Source: an uncultured Opitutaceae bacterium
GTDB lineage: Bacteria > Verrucomicrobiota > Verrucomicrobiia > Opitutales > Opitutaceae
Assembly: GCA_937889545.1 (NCBI GenBank)
Contig: CALAOT010000117.1
Span: 104,487-168,486 of the forward strand
Length of the DNA: 64,000 nucleotides
Direction of reading: 5' to 3'
The notes below the pieces were generated by a model. The model had not been told where the DNA came from and made no database searches. It saw only the letters and a list, made by a program, of their open reading frames with translations. Below, in pieces: positions 9,375 through 19,240 of the stretch (its first letter is position 1; every line of letters starts with the position of its first letter). Made by a program: the position numbers and the translations under genes.

Positions 9375-10733
9375 ATGGGCTCAAAAGTGAAGACGACTAG
9401 CGGGCGGGATAAACAGCCCGAGAATCGGACAGATAGGGCATCGGCATCATTCTTGTTTATAGGTCCAATGTTTGCCGTGCAAGCATACCTGACAGCTGTA
9501 TTGATCGCATTCATTTGGGGTCCATGGCCATGGCCGGTAGTAAACGCGTATAAATTGTATGGGTTCTTGATTTTGGCGCAAGGCATGCTCTTATTTGGAT
9601 ATCTTTCTTCAGGGAGGAAACGACCATGCCATGACTGTTGGCGGTTGAGCTGGAAGCACTTGCTCTATATCTCTCTCGTCCTTAATGGATTGTGGCTCTA
9701 CAACAATTTGGTAGAAAGGACTGGTCACGAGTATTCTAGCTATACGGAAATCGTGGCCTCCGTACGTTCCGGGTTCGTTGAGCCAGGCGTTGTCTATAAA
9801 GCGAGTCACGAAGCGATGAGAGAACGCGGTGGGGCATCACTAGGATATCTGCTTACCTTGGCCGTCAGTCCACTGCTTTCTTTTATGTTCCCGCTTACGG
9901 TCCTTTACTGGAATCTGCTGGGATTTGGCGCAAAGTGTCTGGTGGCAGTTCTTATGCTATTGGATGCTTTAACTTGGGTCGCAAGCGGTGCAAATAAGGG
10001 ATTAGCTGATATAGTTATCTTACTTCCATTCTTGCTGTTTGCTCGGACGGCGATGGTTAAACGCAAAGTTCCTTGGCGGAAGATACTCGTTGCCGTGGTT
10101 GCGTTCGCATGCCTTGGAATTGGATTCTTCGTATCTTTCGAAAGAGGACAGATTGGACGAGCTAATAATGTAGTCCACAATTTATACGACGACTCAGCCG
10201 GAATCGAGGCCGACCAAAATAACGTTATGCTTAGACATCTAGCTCCAAACGAACGATACGGAGTCGCAGCACTGCTTATTTATATCACTCAGGGATATTA
10301 TGGATTGTCTCTCTGCATGGAATTGCCGTATGTGCCGACATACGGGCTGGGGAACGCTTATTATACAGCGTCATGGGCAGGTAAGTTTCTGGCGCTTAGG
10401 GACGTGAGCAATAATACATACCCGGGGCGCGCGAACGAAGCATTCGGATGGGATGATTTTGCCCGCTGGGACAGCATATATCCATGGTTGGCATCAGATC
10501 TGACGTTTCCAGGAACTATTCTTGCAATGGCTTTGATTGGGCGCCTGTTTGCGTTAGCTTGGCGGGACATGGTGTGGGGAGGGCATCCAGTGGCTGCGAT
10601 TGTGTGCTGCCATTTAATTATCTTGTGCATTTATATACCGGCAAATAATCAGGTCTTGGGTTTCCCAAGATCGGGTGCCAGCTTTATCGTTACATTGTTG
10701 TGGTGGCTAATGTCGCGAAGGAGATTAATATGA
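9375..10733 (+). CDS. Wzy-like O-antigen/capsule polymerase family membrane protein
   Basis: From the ATG at 9375 the protein is about 452 residues with roughly 10-12 hydrophobic segments and a large hydrophilic loop (about residues 270-380) between late helices. That is the usual plan of Wzy polymerases, which vary too much in sequence for motif proof. Its place directly after the flippase gene supports the call: Wzx and Wzy are usually encoded together. A TTG at 9345 would overlap the flippase stop, so translation may be coupled. It would join lipid-linked repeat units at the periplasmic face of the inner membrane. The call rests on topology and context. Confidence 0.65.
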   Translation: MGSKVKTTSGRDKQPENRTDRASASFLFIGPMFAVQAYLTAVLIAFIWGPWPWPVVNAYKLYGFLILAQGMLLFGYLSSGRKRPCHDCWRLSWKHLLYISLVLNGLWLYNNLVERTGHEYSSYTEIVASVRSGFVEPGVVYKASHEAMRERGGASLGYLLTLAVSPLLSFMFPLTVLYWNLLGFGAKCLVAVLMLLDALTWVASGANKGLADIVILLPFLLFARTAMVKRKVPWRKILVAVVAFACLGIGFFVSFERGQIGRANNVVHNLYDDSAGIEADQNNVMLRHLAPNERYGVAALLIYITQGYYGLSLCMELPYVPTYGLGNAYYTASWAGKFLALRDVSNNTYPGRANEAFGWDDFARWDSIYPWLASDLTFPGTILAMALIGRLFALAWRDMVWGGHPVAAIVCCHLIILCIYIPANNQVLGFPRSGASFIVTLLWWLMSRRRLI

Positions 10734-10777
10734 AAGGCGTTACTTAAGTTTCGGCCATTATTTGGCGAGTCTTTAAT

Positions 10778-11965
10778 ATGCGAATCTTAATCGTTGCTTT
10801 TGCAGATATTGTTGCGTCCGCATTGGGGAAACGAATACACGAGCTTAGCAAGGGGTTGGTGAGAAATGGTTGTGATGTTTCGGTAGTGGCGCCGATGAAT
10901 TTTCATGGACATGAGCACGAGGAGTCTATCGAAGGCGTTCGGGTGTTATGGGCGACATCGGCGATTCCATCTGATGTGCATAGCAACCTTAAGCGGATTC
11001 GCGCCAGGGTGAAATTCTATAGGCTGCTGATTCGGTTACTCAACAGCGGTGTTGATGCGGTCGTTTTTTCGAATCCGAGCAGTGAGATGGTCCCTGCAAT
11101 ATATCTCGCAAGACTGAAGAAGGCAATCACCATTGCTACATATGATGATGCTCGGAGACTGAATATGCCGGCAACATTTACCGATTATGTAACGTTTTCT
11201 GCAGGCTCTGTGGCCGATCGAATCATTCCGCGAATCGTGTCGGGGAACGCCGCAACGAGTACGATGCTGCGTAAGAGAATTCTCGAGATTGCGCCGGAGA
11301 AACGGGCCTTTATTTTTCCGCCAGTTGTTGACACAGAGCAATTTCAAGAATGCAGCGCTGGGCGAGCAGCATATCGACGGGAGTTCGGGGTGAAGGAAGA
11401 GATGCTTGTTGGCTATCTAGGCACATTTTGGATAGTGGAAGGGGTAAAGGTGTTGCTGTCTGCTGCTAAGGAGCTTCGGAACAAACAATTAGGGTTTAAA
11501 ATGGTAGTTTGTGGAGAGGCGCACGAGGGGCTTCCTTGTGACTGTGTAAGCGAATTAGTTGATGAGTTTGGACTACGTGATATAGTAAGACAGACAGGCT
11601 GGCTCGAGAAAAAGGATGTTATCAATGTGATGAGTGCCTGCGATGTGTTGGTAGTCCCTAAACTGTTAAATGAGGCGAATAAAGCGGGCATGCCGGCAAA
11701 GCTTGCGGAGTATATGTCGATGGGGAAGGCGGTGGTTGTCAGTCGGATTGGGGACATCCCGCTGTATGCAAAGGATGGGCAAGATTGCTTGATGTGTGAA
11801 CCTGGAAATGCATCAAATATTGCGTCGGCGCTGTATCGGCTGGGCTATGACGAACCATTAAGAAGAAGCCTCGGAGCTGCCGCCCGAATTAGTGCTCAAA
11901 AGCATTTCGATAGCAGGGGGGTGGCTTTGAGTTTTCTCACGGAGATGACGTATCTCACGCGTTAA
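10778..11965 (+). CDS. Glycosyltransferase family 4 (GT-B fold)
   Basis: The 395-residue protein has the GT-B layout: an N-terminal Rossmann domain beginning MRILIVAFADI with a GKRIHELSKGLVRNG segment, and a C-terminal domain with VGYLGTFW, MVVCGEA and the donor-binding KAGMPAKLAEYMSMGKAVVVS stretch (GT4-type E-x7-E region altered here to N-E-A...A-E-Y). Such enzymes transfer a nucleotide-activated sugar to a lipid-linked acceptor at the cytoplasmic side of the membrane. The exact sugar cannot be read. It follows the polymerase gene and is 3 bases from the next glycosyltransferase, so the two are probably co-translated. Confidence 0.85.
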   Translation: MRILIVAFADIVASALGKRIHELSKGLVRNGCDVSVVAPMNFHGHEHEESIEGVRVLWATSAIPSDVHSNLKRIRARVKFYRLLIRLLNSGVDAVVFSNPSSEMVPAIYLARLKKAITIATYDDARRLNMPATFTDYVTFSAGSVADRIIPRIVSGNAATSTMLRKRILEIAPEKRAFIFPPVVDTEQFQECSAGRAAYRREFGVKEEMLVGYLGTFWIVEGVKVLLSAAKELRNKQLGFKMVVCGEAHEGLPCDCVSELVDEFGLRDIVRQTGWLEKKDVINVMSACDVLVVPKLLNEANKAGMPAKLAEYMSMGKAVVVSRIGDIPLYAKDGQDCLMCEPGNASNIASALYRLGYDEPLRRSLGAAARISAQKHFDSRGVALSFLTEMTYLTR

Positions 11966-11968
11966 ACG

Positions 11969-12982
11969 ATGTGGCCTATGTGTGTCTCTTTAAGTGTTGT
12001 TGTTCCGACATATAATCGGTCTGGTAGATTGCGGCAATGCCTTGCGAGCCTGCTCGCACAAAAGGTCGGATGCAAATGGGAGATTATCGTTATAGATGAC
12101 TTTTCAGAAGACGAAACGGCCGTTGTGGCGGCGGAGTTCGCGGCTCGGTACCCGAACGTGCAATATATCCGAAACCTTGAAAACCTAGGAAGATGTAAGA
12201 CCCGAAATAAAGGAATCGAAATTGCCGCAGGGGAATTGATTGTGATGATCGACGATGACGTAACGGTCGACGCTGGGTGTCTGGAGGCACATCTTTCAAT
12301 TCACCGGGATTTCGATTTTGCAAGGGTAGCAGTCATGGGGAATGTGAGATATGCACCGGAGTGTATACGTGGCTCGAATTTCGGACGGTACTTACAATCG
12401 AGGTACTTGGGATTTCGAATCGGCAGGGTTAGGGATCGAGATGACTTGCCCGCCAAGCATTTTGGAACGTTGAACTGCTCATTTCGTAGAGAGGATGCAA
12501 TTAAGGTAGGAATGTTGGACGAGAGGTTTCGCTATTATGGAGGTGAAGACGTCGATTTTGCGTTTCGGCTAAAGCGAAGGGGGGTGCGGATAGTCTTTTG
12601 TGAGAGGGCGAAAGGTGAGCATGTTGATATCGTTACGCTGAGTAGGTATAAGGAAAAAATCCTGCAAACGGCGCGTAATGCTTTAAAGATAATGGCGACA
12701 GAGGCACCTGAACTTGTAGAGTCTTCTGGCTATAGATATCTCGTTCCGTATAATAGATGTAGAGATTCCGTGACTATGCGTTTGTTGAAGTGTTTTGTGC
12801 CTTTCCTGATGAGCCGAAGGATTGTGAGATGTGCCGAGCGGTTTGTGGGATGGAGTGACTCGATGCCGATGCTATACTGGGCGTGGGTTTATCATTATCT
12901 GATTGCGGGATGGACTATTGCTGGAATGGCTGAGCCCGCTTCTGATCGCGAAACGGTTCGTTATGGAAAGTCGGGGCAATAA
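11969..12982 (+). CDS. Glycosyltransferase family 2 (GT-A fold)
   Basis: The protein (337 residues; start at 11969, or at an ATG three codons later) begins with the GT2 signature LSVVVPTYNRSGRLRQCLAS and continues with IIVIDDFSEDET, NLGRCKTRNKGIE, the metal-binding MIDDDVT (DxD-type) motif near residue 95, and a GGEDVDFAFR segment near 200 containing the likely catalytic acidic residues. The C-terminal third is basic and hydrophobic, suiting a membrane-attached enzyme. It should add one sugar to the growing repeat unit. It ends the flippase-polymerase-transferase run; a 543-base gap holding a MITE-like element follows. Confidence 0.85.
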   Translation: MWPMCVSLSVVVPTYNRSGRLRQCLASLLAQKVGCKWEIIVIDDFSEDETAVVAAEFAARYPNVQYIRNLENLGRCKTRNKGIEIAAGELIVMIDDDVTVDAGCLEAHLSIHRDFDFARVAVMGNVRYAPECIRGSNFGRYLQSRYLGFRIGRVRDRDDLPAKHFGTLNCSFRREDAIKVGMLDERFRYYGGEDVDFAFRLKRRGVRIVFCERAKGEHVDIVTLSRYKEKILQTARNALKIMATEAPELVESSGYRYLVPYNRCRDSVTMRLLKCFVPFLMSRRIVRCAERFVGWSDSMPMLYWAWVYHYLIAGWTIAGMAEPASDRETVRYGKSGQ

Positions 12983-13525
12983 TGCCTCAGTAATGTTTTA
13001 GGTATTTGCGGGCAGTGATACCGGAAGAGGCGATGCGAAGTTAATGCAACGATAGGCCTGATGCAGGTATCTGGAGATTGCTGAGCGATTAAGCGCGAAG
13101 CATGAAACAGTTATATTAACCTAAATCCCGCAGTTGACGCGAAGAGTTTCAACTGCGGCGCAGTTGAAGGCAAATGACGCTTTCACCATATAGACAATCA
13201 CTTAAACCTGCCTTACCATCCTCCATTCATCACTAATTTTGATACCAAGAGCAACTCACCCATCGGGTGAACCCGATATCTCGAAATCGACCTCTGTAGT
13301 GCGAGTTCCAACTGCGGGATTAAGGATTAATGGAATACCCGGGTTCGTGCATGAATGATTGCGCCGTGTGGTGTTACGCAATATGTGTTTGCGCAACTGC
13401 AGCATGACGGTAGTCGAGGGAGGTTTAAATTGCTTGTGATGTCGGTACGGATAGATATCTGGGTAAGAGGATAATCAGAAAAGTGTTACTGCCGGTTAAA
13501 CTAATGTACTATTAAGCTACTGCCG
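12983..13525. other. Gene-free gap with an inserted MITE-like element
   Basis: No convincing gene lies in these 543 bases. The central part is the 206-base element at 13120-13325. The remaining DNA on both sides is AT-rich, and the last 80 bases before the epimerase ATG presumably carry that operon's promoter, though I cannot assign boxes with confidence. Confidence 0.55.
13120..13325. mobile_element. MITE-like element with 17-bp terminal inverted repeats and 5-bp target duplication
   Basis: The left end reads CCTAAATCCCGCAGTTG (13120-13136). The right end, on the other strand, reads CCTTAATCCCGCAGTTG (13325-13309), so 16 of 17 bases match. The element is bounded by ATTAA on both sides (13115-13119 and 13326-13330), a perfect 5-bp direct repeat expected from transposition. 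The 206 bases contain no gene. A near-palindrome (TTCAACTGCGGCGCAGTTGAA, about 13147-13167) repeats the end sequence just inside the left end, as if an element end was nested. TTAA-containing targets are typical of IS1380-like transposases, which could move it, but no transposase is in the window. Confidence 0.75.
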
Positions 13526-14467
13526 ATGAAATCGCTTGTTACTGGGGGCGCTGGTTTTATCGGCTCCCATGTTGTTGGTCTGCTTCTTAGCGAAGGGCAC
13601 GACGTCACGGTGCTCGATAGCCTCGCTTCGGGATATCGCGAGAATCTAGGTCGTTTCCCGGAGGCCCGACTAATAGTTGGCGATGTGCGAGACCTATCGC
13701 TATTGCGAGTTGCGGCCCGTGGGGCGGAGGTGATTTTTCACTTAGCGGCGTCTGTAGGCAACAAGCGTTCGATAGAGCACCCTCGATTAGATGCTGAGAT
13801 CAACGTATTAGGCACATTGAATGTGCTGGAAACTGCGCGGGACATTGGAGTACGGAAAGTAGTTTTTTCGTCGTCCGCAGGAGTCTTCGGAGAGCTGAAA
13901 ACAATCCCGATTTCGGAGAACCACCCCGCTGAGCCTACGTCACCATACGGCGCAACAAAGCTATGTGGAGAAAAGCTATGTCTTGCCTACGCAAACATCT
14001 ATACGCCGATTGAAGCGGTTTGCCTACGTTATTTCAACGTTTATGGCGTAAATCAACGCTATGACGCCTACGGCAACGTCATACCGATATTTGCGTATAG
14101 GCTACTTCGTCGAGAATGTATTACGGTTTTTGGTGATGGAGAACAGACTCGCGATTTTATTAATGTTGCCGATGTCGCTCGCGCCAATTTACTTGCCGCA
14201 AAAAGCCGTGGGCTAAGTGGGGCATTCAATGTCGGCAGCGGTTCACGAGTGTCAATCAACGCGCTAGTGACTATAATGCGCGAGACCTCTGGACTCGATG
14301 CTAAGGTCCTACATGCGCCGCTCCGTGCCGGCGATGTGCGGGATAGCTTAGCCGACATCAGCGCGATTCGTTCGACACTTGGTTTCGAAGCAAGAGTCGA
14401 TTTGCGCTCAGGGCTACGGGAATACATAGATTGGGCGAAGACCTCCCTGAGTGGATGGGCTATTTAG
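13526..14467 (+). CDS. NAD-dependent sugar-nucleotide epimerase/dehydratase (GalE-like)
   Basis: This 313-residue SDR-type enzyme opens with the NAD-binding GGAGFIGSHVV motif and has the catalytic S-S-S-A-G-V-F-G strand (near residue 115), the Y-G-A-T-K (YxxxK) pair near residue 140, and the RYFNVYG segment of UDP-glucose/UDP-GlcNAc 4-epimerases. It most likely inverts C4 of UDP-GlcNAc or UDP-glucose to supply GalNAc or galactose donors; a dehydratase role cannot be excluded. It starts a run of sugar-nucleotide genes and is followed 57 bases later by capE. The gene is AT-richer than the chromosome to the right. Confidence 0.8.
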   Translation: MKSLVTGGAGFIGSHVVGLLLSEGHDVTVLDSLASGYRENLGRFPEARLIVGDVRDLSLLRVAARGAEVIFHLAASVGNKRSIEHPRLDAEINVLGTLNVLETARDIGVRKVVFSSSAGVFGELKTIPISENHPAEPTSPYGATKLCGEKLCLAYANIYTPIEAVCLRYFNVYGVNQRYDAYGNVIPIFAYRLLRRECITVFGDGEQTRDFINVADVARANLLAAKSRGLSGAFNVGSGSRVSINALVTIMRETSGLDAKVLHAPLRAGDVRDSLADISAIRSTLGFEARVDLRSGLREYIDWAKTSLSGWAI

Positions 14468-14524
14468 ATAAAAGATTTCAGTCAGCTGTTGACATCTCGG
14501 TGGCAGATGCACATTTGAGCGCCT

Positions 14525-15547
14525 ATGTTTGAGGGGAAAATACTTTTAATCACTGGTGGCACAGGTAGCTTTGGGAATGCGGTGCTGCGGCGGCTCATCA
14601 AGAGTGACATATCTCAGATCCGAATCTTCTCAAGAGATGAGAAGAAGCAAGACGACATGCGCCATGAATACGAGGATCTGAAGTTGAAATTCTATATAGG
14701 GGACGTGCGGAATAAGAGCAGCATCGCCGAGGCGATGAACGGTGTGGATTTCGTGTTCCATGCAGCGGCGCTCAAACAGGTACCCTCCTGCGAGTTTTAT
14801 CCTATGGAGGCGATTCGGACCAATATACTCGGCGCAGAAAACGTTCTTGACGCAGCCTTAGAAGCCAGAGTCAAACGTGTCGTGGTGTTAAGCACAGATA
14901 AGGCGGCGTACCCGATAAATGTGATGGGAATGTCTAAGGCGTTGATGGAGAAACTTATGATTGCTCGCTCGCGTGTGGCCGCGGAAAGAGGCGTTGTCTT
15001 TTGTGGTACACGCTATGGCAACGTGATGGGATCGCGAGGTTCGGTTATTCCGCTCTTTATGCAGCAGGCCGATGCGGGCCAGGCATTCACGGTGACGGAT
15101 CCGAACATGACACGATTCATGATGAACATAGATGGCGCGGTAGATTTGGTGCTGTTCGCGTTTAATGAAGCGAAGGCGGGGGATCGATTTGTTCTAAAGG
15201 CACCAGCAGCTACCATTGGCACGCTGGTCGAGGCGATGAAACGTTTATTGAAGGCGGACAATCCGATAAAAATCATTGGAACGCGTCACGGGGAGAAACT
15301 CTATGAGACCTTGCTAACAAGAGAGGAAATGACTCTCGCAAAAGACCTAGGAGCATACTACAGTGTACCAGCAGACAACCGGGATTTGAACTATAATCTT
15401 TATTTTTCGGAGGGGATGCCCAAGGCGGCAAAGGTAGAGGATTATCATTCTCACAATACAAGGCGCTTGAGCGTCAATGAGATGATGGAGTTATTGGTCG
15501 CATTGCCCGAGATGCGGCATGCGAGGGAACGTCGCGGTGTTGCGTAA
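14525..15547 (+). CDS. capE: UDP-GlcNAc 4,6-dehydratase (inverting), CapE/FnlA type
   Basis: CapE-type enzymes convert UDP-GlcNAc to a 4-keto-6-deoxy-L-arabino-hexose derivative, the first step to UDP-N-acetyl-L-fucosamine. The 340-residue protein has the usual length, the TGGTGSFGNAVL nucleotide-binding loop at residues 9-20, IFSRDEKKQDDMRHEYED typical of the CapE/FlaA1 branch, the LSTDKA strand with catalytic Asp-Lys, and the NVMGMSKALMEKL helix with the family Met and Lys in place of the usual SDR Tyr. There is no N-terminal membrane region, unlike the PglF-type enzyme at 24561. The next two genes encode CapF- and CapG-like enzymes, which strongly supports the assignment. Confidence 0.9.
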   Translation: MFEGKILLITGGTGSFGNAVLRRLIKSDISQIRIFSRDEKKQDDMRHEYEDLKLKFYIGDVRNKSSIAEAMNGVDFVFHAAALKQVPSCEFYPMEAIRTNILGAENVLDAALEARVKRVVVLSTDKAAYPINVMGMSKALMEKLMIARSRVAAERGVVFCGTRYGNVMGSRGSVIPLFMQQADAGQAFTVTDPNMTRFMMNIDGAVDLVLFAFNEAKAGDRFVLKAPAATIGTLVEAMKRLLKADNPIKIIGTRHGEKLYETLLTREEMTLAKDLGAYYSVPADNRDLNYNLYFSEGMPKAAKVEDYHSHNTRRLSVNEMMELLVALPEMRHARERRGVA

Positions 15548-15620
15548 TAGTTATAAGGATTAGGGTTGGATGTCCGAACAAAAAGAATAGAATGCGACTG
15601 TTTTGCGGCAAAAAAATCTA

Positions 15621-16745
15621 ATGAAGACTGTCTTGGTCACGGGTTCGGCTGGGTTTATCGGGAAGCACGTGGCGGAGGCTTTGCGGCGAAGGGCTGACAC
15701 GAATATCATTGAGTTTGATCTCATTACACCCGCCGAAAGACTCGACCGCGGCTTAAGAGAGGCAGATTTCATATTCCACTTTGCGGGTATCAATCGGCCG
15801 GAAATTGATGCGGAGTTCCATATCGGAAATACAGGCTTTACCCAGGAGATCTGCACGAAACTTGCGCAATATGGACGGAAGCCGATGATCGCGATTTCAT
15901 CGTCGATTCAGGCCGAGCTCGACAATCCCTATGGCTTGAGCAAGCGAGGGGCGGAGGCTTCTTTGCTGGATTGGTCAAAGAATAGCGGGGGAAGGGTCAT
16001 CATCTTTCGGCTGAAAAATGTGTTTGGGAAATGGTGCCGCCCAAATTATAATTCGGTGACGGCTACGTTTTGCTACAACATAGCCCACGATATTCCGATC
16101 AACATCTCAGACCCAAGCCGCGAGCTAGAATTGGTTTACATCGACGATGTCGTATCGGCGTTTTTAGAATGTTTGGATTGCTCGGCCTCTCCCGGCTCCG
16201 AGATGCGCGAAGTTAAGACCTTTTATCGAGTGACCTTGAGAGAGTTGGCGGCGAAAGTTCGATCATTCCGCGAGTCGCGGCGTTCGTTGGTTTTGCCGTC
16301 GTTGGACGACGAATTCACACGTCGGCTATATGCCACCTACTTGAGCTATCTTGAGGAAGCTGACTTCAGCTACCTATTAGAACAAAGAACGGATTCACGT
16401 GGGAGCTTGGCCGAATTCATTAAACAAACGCATTTTGGGCAGTTGTTTGTTTCACGGACTAATCCTGGTATCACGCGTGGTAACCACTATCATCATACAA
16501 AGACGGAAAAGTTTTTCGTTTTGGAGGGCGAGGCAATTATTCGTTTTCGTCATATTTTGAATGGTGGGATAATTGAACATCGGGTGAGCGGCAAAGATTT
16601 CAAGGTGGTGGATATTCCACCGGGCTATGCGCATTCGATAGAAAACGTTGGGGAGAGCGAGTTGGTCACTCTCTTTTGGGCTAGTGAGATCTTTGATTCG
16701 GAGAAGGCAGATGTATATCCGATGACGGTGAGGGGTAGAAGCTAA
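15621..16745 (+). CDS. capF: Bifunctional SDR reductase with C-terminal cupin, CapF/FnlB type
   Basis: CapF works after CapE: its C-terminal cupin epimerises C3 and its N-terminal SDR domain reduces the 4-keto group to give UDP-N-acetyl-L-talosamine. The N-terminal part shows TGSAGFIGKHVAEAL, and a reduced Y-G-L-S-K pair near residue 100. The C-terminal part shows the cupin metal site in GITRGNHYHHTKTEKFFVLEG and the late YAHSIEN strand. The ATG at 15621 is chosen over a TTG at 15603 because it begins the first strand. The 374-residue length fits. The gene lies between capE and the CapG-like epimerase. Confidence 0.9.
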   Translation: MKTVLVTGSAGFIGKHVAEALRRRADTNIIEFDLITPAERLDRGLREADFIFHFAGINRPEIDAEFHIGNTGFTQEICTKLAQYGRKPMIAISSSIQAELDNPYGLSKRGAEASLLDWSKNSGGRVIIFRLKNVFGKWCRPNYNSVTATFCYNIAHDIPINISDPSRELELVYIDDVVSAFLECLDCSASPGSEMREVKTFYRVTLRELAAKVRSFRESRRSLVLPSLDDEFTRRLYATYLSYLEEADFSYLLEQRTDSRGSLAEFIKQTHFGQLFVSRTNPGITRGNHYHHTKTEKFFVLEGEAIIRFRHILNGGIIEHRVSGKDFKVVDIPPGYAHSIENVGESELVTLFWASEIFDSEKADVYPMTVRGRS

Positions 16746-16779
16746 GTGACCGGACGCAACGCTCATAGAAAATGAAACA

Positions 16780-17901
16780 ATGAAAGTAATGACCATTATT
16801 GGCACGCGGCCGGAAATCATTCGCCTTTCCCGCATTATTACAGTACTCGATCGGTATGTGGACCACGTGCTAGTTCACACTGGGCAGAATTACGACTATG
16901 AGCTCAACCAGGTTTTCTTTGACGATCTCGAGTTGCGGAAACCGGATCACTTCCTGGACGCGGTTGGTAAGACCGCGATGGAGACTATTGGTTGTATCAT
17001 TGCTCGGACGGGTGCGCTGTTAGAAGTAGTGAGACCCGACGCATTTCTGGTGCTAGGCGACACCAACAGTTGCCTCGCGGCTTATGCCGCGAAGCGTTGC
17101 AAGATCCCCGTGTTTCACATGGAAGCGGGGAATCGCTGCTTCGACGAGCGAGTGCCAGAAGAGATTAATCGAATGATCGTTGATCACATTGCGGATATCA
17201 ATCTTCCATACAGCGACCTCTCGCGGGAATATCTGCTTCGGGAAGGGTTGCCGGCAGATCGAATCATTAAGACTGGCAGCCCGATGAAGGAGGTATTGAA
17301 TCATTACCTTCCCAAAATCCGCGCTTCGAATGTGCTCAAGCGATTAAGCCTGACCGAACAGCAGTATTTTTTGGTCAGTTTCCATCGTGAGGAGAACGTG
17401 GATGCACCGGTCCAGTTTCAGCGATTTGTCGGTATGATTAATGGACTCGCAGGGGCATATGATCAGCGTGTGATCGTTTCGACCCATCCGCGCACTCGAA
17501 AGCGTATTAAGACGGAAGGGGCTCGCTTCGATCGACGGGTTGAGTTGTTCAAGCCCTTCGGTTTCTCTGATTATGTGAAATTGCAGCTGCACGCGCGCTG
17601 CGTGCTCTCTGACAGTGGGACTATAACAGAAGAATCTTCTATCTTGAATTTTCCTGCGCTAAATATTCGCGACACTCACGAGCGACCAGAAGGTATGGAG
17701 GAAGCTGTCGTCATGCTTACGGGCGTTGGCTGGGACAACGTGCGGCTGGCGCTTTCCGTTCTCGAGAAACAGGGGCGAGGTGATCAGCGAACCTTGCTGC
17801 CTGTGCATGACTATGACGTGCCGAATGTTTCTGAAAAGATTGCTCGTATTATCCTAAGCTACACCCATTACGTGAACCGAGTTGTTTGGCAGAAAGGATA
17901 A
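16780..17901 (+). CDS. capG: UDP-N-acetylglucosamine 2-epimerase family enzyme, CapG/FnlC type
   Basis: The 373-residue protein has the WecB-family plan: [11 protein letters not shown] at the N-terminus, [61 protein letters not shown], and [18 protein letters not shown] near the C-terminus. The [11 protein letters not shown] form is that of CapG/FnlC rather than WecB. It should convert UDP-N-acetyl-L-talosamine (N-acetylpneumosamine) to UDP-N-acetyl-L-fucosamine, ending the three-gene pathway. A WecB role in making UDP-ManNAc is possible in principle, but the gene order capE-capF-capG argues for FucNAc. It is followed 42 bases later by a WbuB-like transferase. Confidence 0.9.
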   Translation: MKVMTIIGTRPEIIRLSRIITVLDRYVDHVLVHTGQNYDYELNQVFFDDLELRKPDHFLDAVGKTAMETIGCIIARTGALLEVVRPDAFLVLGDTNSCLAAYAAKRCKIPVFHMEAGNRCFDERVPEEINRMIVDHIADINLPYSDLSREYLLREGLPADRIIKTGSPMKEVLNHYLPKIRASNVLKRLSLTEQQYFLVSFHREENVDAPVQFQRFVGMINGLAGAYDQRVIVSTHPRTRKRIKTEGARFDRRVELFKPFGFSDYVKLQLHARCVLSDSGTITEESSILNFPALNIRDTHERPEGMEEAVVMLTGVGWDNVRLALSVLEKQGRGDQRTLLPVHDYDVPNVSEKIARIILSYTHYVNRVVWQKG

Positions 17902-17943
17902 CAACTATAGACGGGTGACATCATGCCTATTTCGTAATAGCGT

Positions 17944-19167
17944 GTGAGGATTCTTTTGCTCTGCCAGCTATGCACACCGGAACCAGCTTTTAAGAGCGTT
18001 CCGTTTGCGCGTGAGCTGTGCCGTCGGGGGCATGAAGTACGAATTCTCACAGGTTTTCCGAATTATCCTGGCGGGAAGCTTTATTCCGGATATCGACTGC
18101 GCTGGTACCAGCGCGAAGTGATCGACGGTGTACCCATTCTCCGGGTTCCTTTATTTCCAAGTCATGACGCTTCTTCCCTTCGACGTTCGCTGTGCTACCT
18201 TAGCTTCGCCCTTAGCGCTGCTTGGCCGTTGTGGACTGGATGGAAGCCGGATGTAATTTACGTCTATAATTTGGTCACTTTGGGCACACTAGCAGCGATA
18301 AATCAGAAATTGCGTGGCGTGCCCTATGTACTGGATGTTCAGGACTTGTGGCCCGATTCAATCCTTAACGCTAGAATGGGAGGATCCTGGATGCGTCCGC
18401 TTTTGGAGTTTCTATGCAGGGTCGCATATAAAGGAGCGTCAAAAATCATAGTGCTTTCCCCGGGCTTCAAAACAATCCTTATAAATCGCGGCGTGTGTTC
18501 CGAGAAAATCGAAGTAATCTATAACTGGTGCGATGAGGATAATCTTCAAGGAGCGCCGGTCACGTCTAGCGCATGCCCTGAACTTAAGGGTGGATGGTTC
18601 AATATCGTATTTGCAGGGAATCTTGGACAAGTCCAGGGGCTTGAGGCTGTTGTTGAGGCCGCTGCTTTGGTACGCGCGTCACCACATCGAATTTGCTTCG
18701 TCTTCATGGGGCAAGGAGTCATGCTGGAGCATCTTCGGGAATTGGCGAAGCAGCGGGCTCCAGAAAACACCCTCTTCCTTCCGGCACGATCATTCCAAGA
18801 TGCCTCCAGGATTCTCCGAATGGCTGATGGATTGCTGATCCACTTGCAAGACTCGCCAGTGTTCGGCGCGACGATTCCATCTAAGACACAAACATATCTG
18901 GCGTTAGGGCGGCCCATTTTAGTGGGAGTCAGGGGAGATGCGAGCGAGCTCGTACGGCGAGCAGGCGCTGGCTTGGCCTGTGAACCCGGCAATCCATCAG
19001 GTATCGCGAAGGCTGCTATCCAGTTAGCCGAAACCTCGACTGATCGATTGGCTGAGATGGGATGGCGCGGTGCCGAGTTCTATCGAAAAGAGATCTCGAT
19101 TGCTGCTGGAGTGGCCCGCTTCGAGCGGGCATTTAAGTGCATTGTCAGCAAGAGTGTTTTAGAATGA
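17944..19167 (+). CDS. wbuB: Glycosyltransferase family 4, WbuB-like (probable L-FucNAc transferase)
   Basis: The 407-residue GT-B enzyme starts at GTG. It carries LLLCQLCTPEPAFKSVPFARELCRRGHEVRILTGF at the N-terminus, followed by NYPGGKLYSGYR, VLDVQDLWPDSI, IYNWCDE and FAGNLGQVQGLEAVVEAA. These segments mark the WbuB/WcaI group, in which WbuB moves L-FucNAc onto a lipid-linked acceptor. The gene directly follows the complete UDP-L-FucNAc pathway, in the same order as in known FucNAc-containing glycan loci. The donor is therefore inferred from context, and the family from sequence. Expected location: cytoplasmic face of the inner membrane. Confidence 0.8.
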   Translation: MRILLLCQLCTPEPAFKSVPFARELCRRGHEVRILTGFPNYPGGKLYSGYRLRWYQREVIDGVPILRVPLFPSHDASSLRRSLCYLSFALSAAWPLWTGWKPDVIYVYNLVTLGTLAAINQKLRGVPYVLDVQDLWPDSILNARMGGSWMRPLLEFLCRVAYKGASKIIVLSPGFKTILINRGVCSEKIEVIYNWCDEDNLQGAPVTSSACPELKGGWFNIVFAGNLGQVQGLEAVVEAAALVRASPHRICFVFMGQGVMLEHLRELAKQRAPENTLFLPARSFQDASRILRMADGLLIHLQDSPVFGATIPSKTQTYLALGRPILVGVRGDASELVRRAGAGLACEPGNPSGIAKAAIQLAETSTDRLAEMGWRGAEFYRKEISIAAGVARFERAFKCIVSKSVLE

Positions 19168-19240
19168 TCTCGACCAAGCCGAAAGTCACCTTAATGGATC
19201 AAAATGCCGAACTGCAGGCCCTACACCGAAATTCTGAGGA

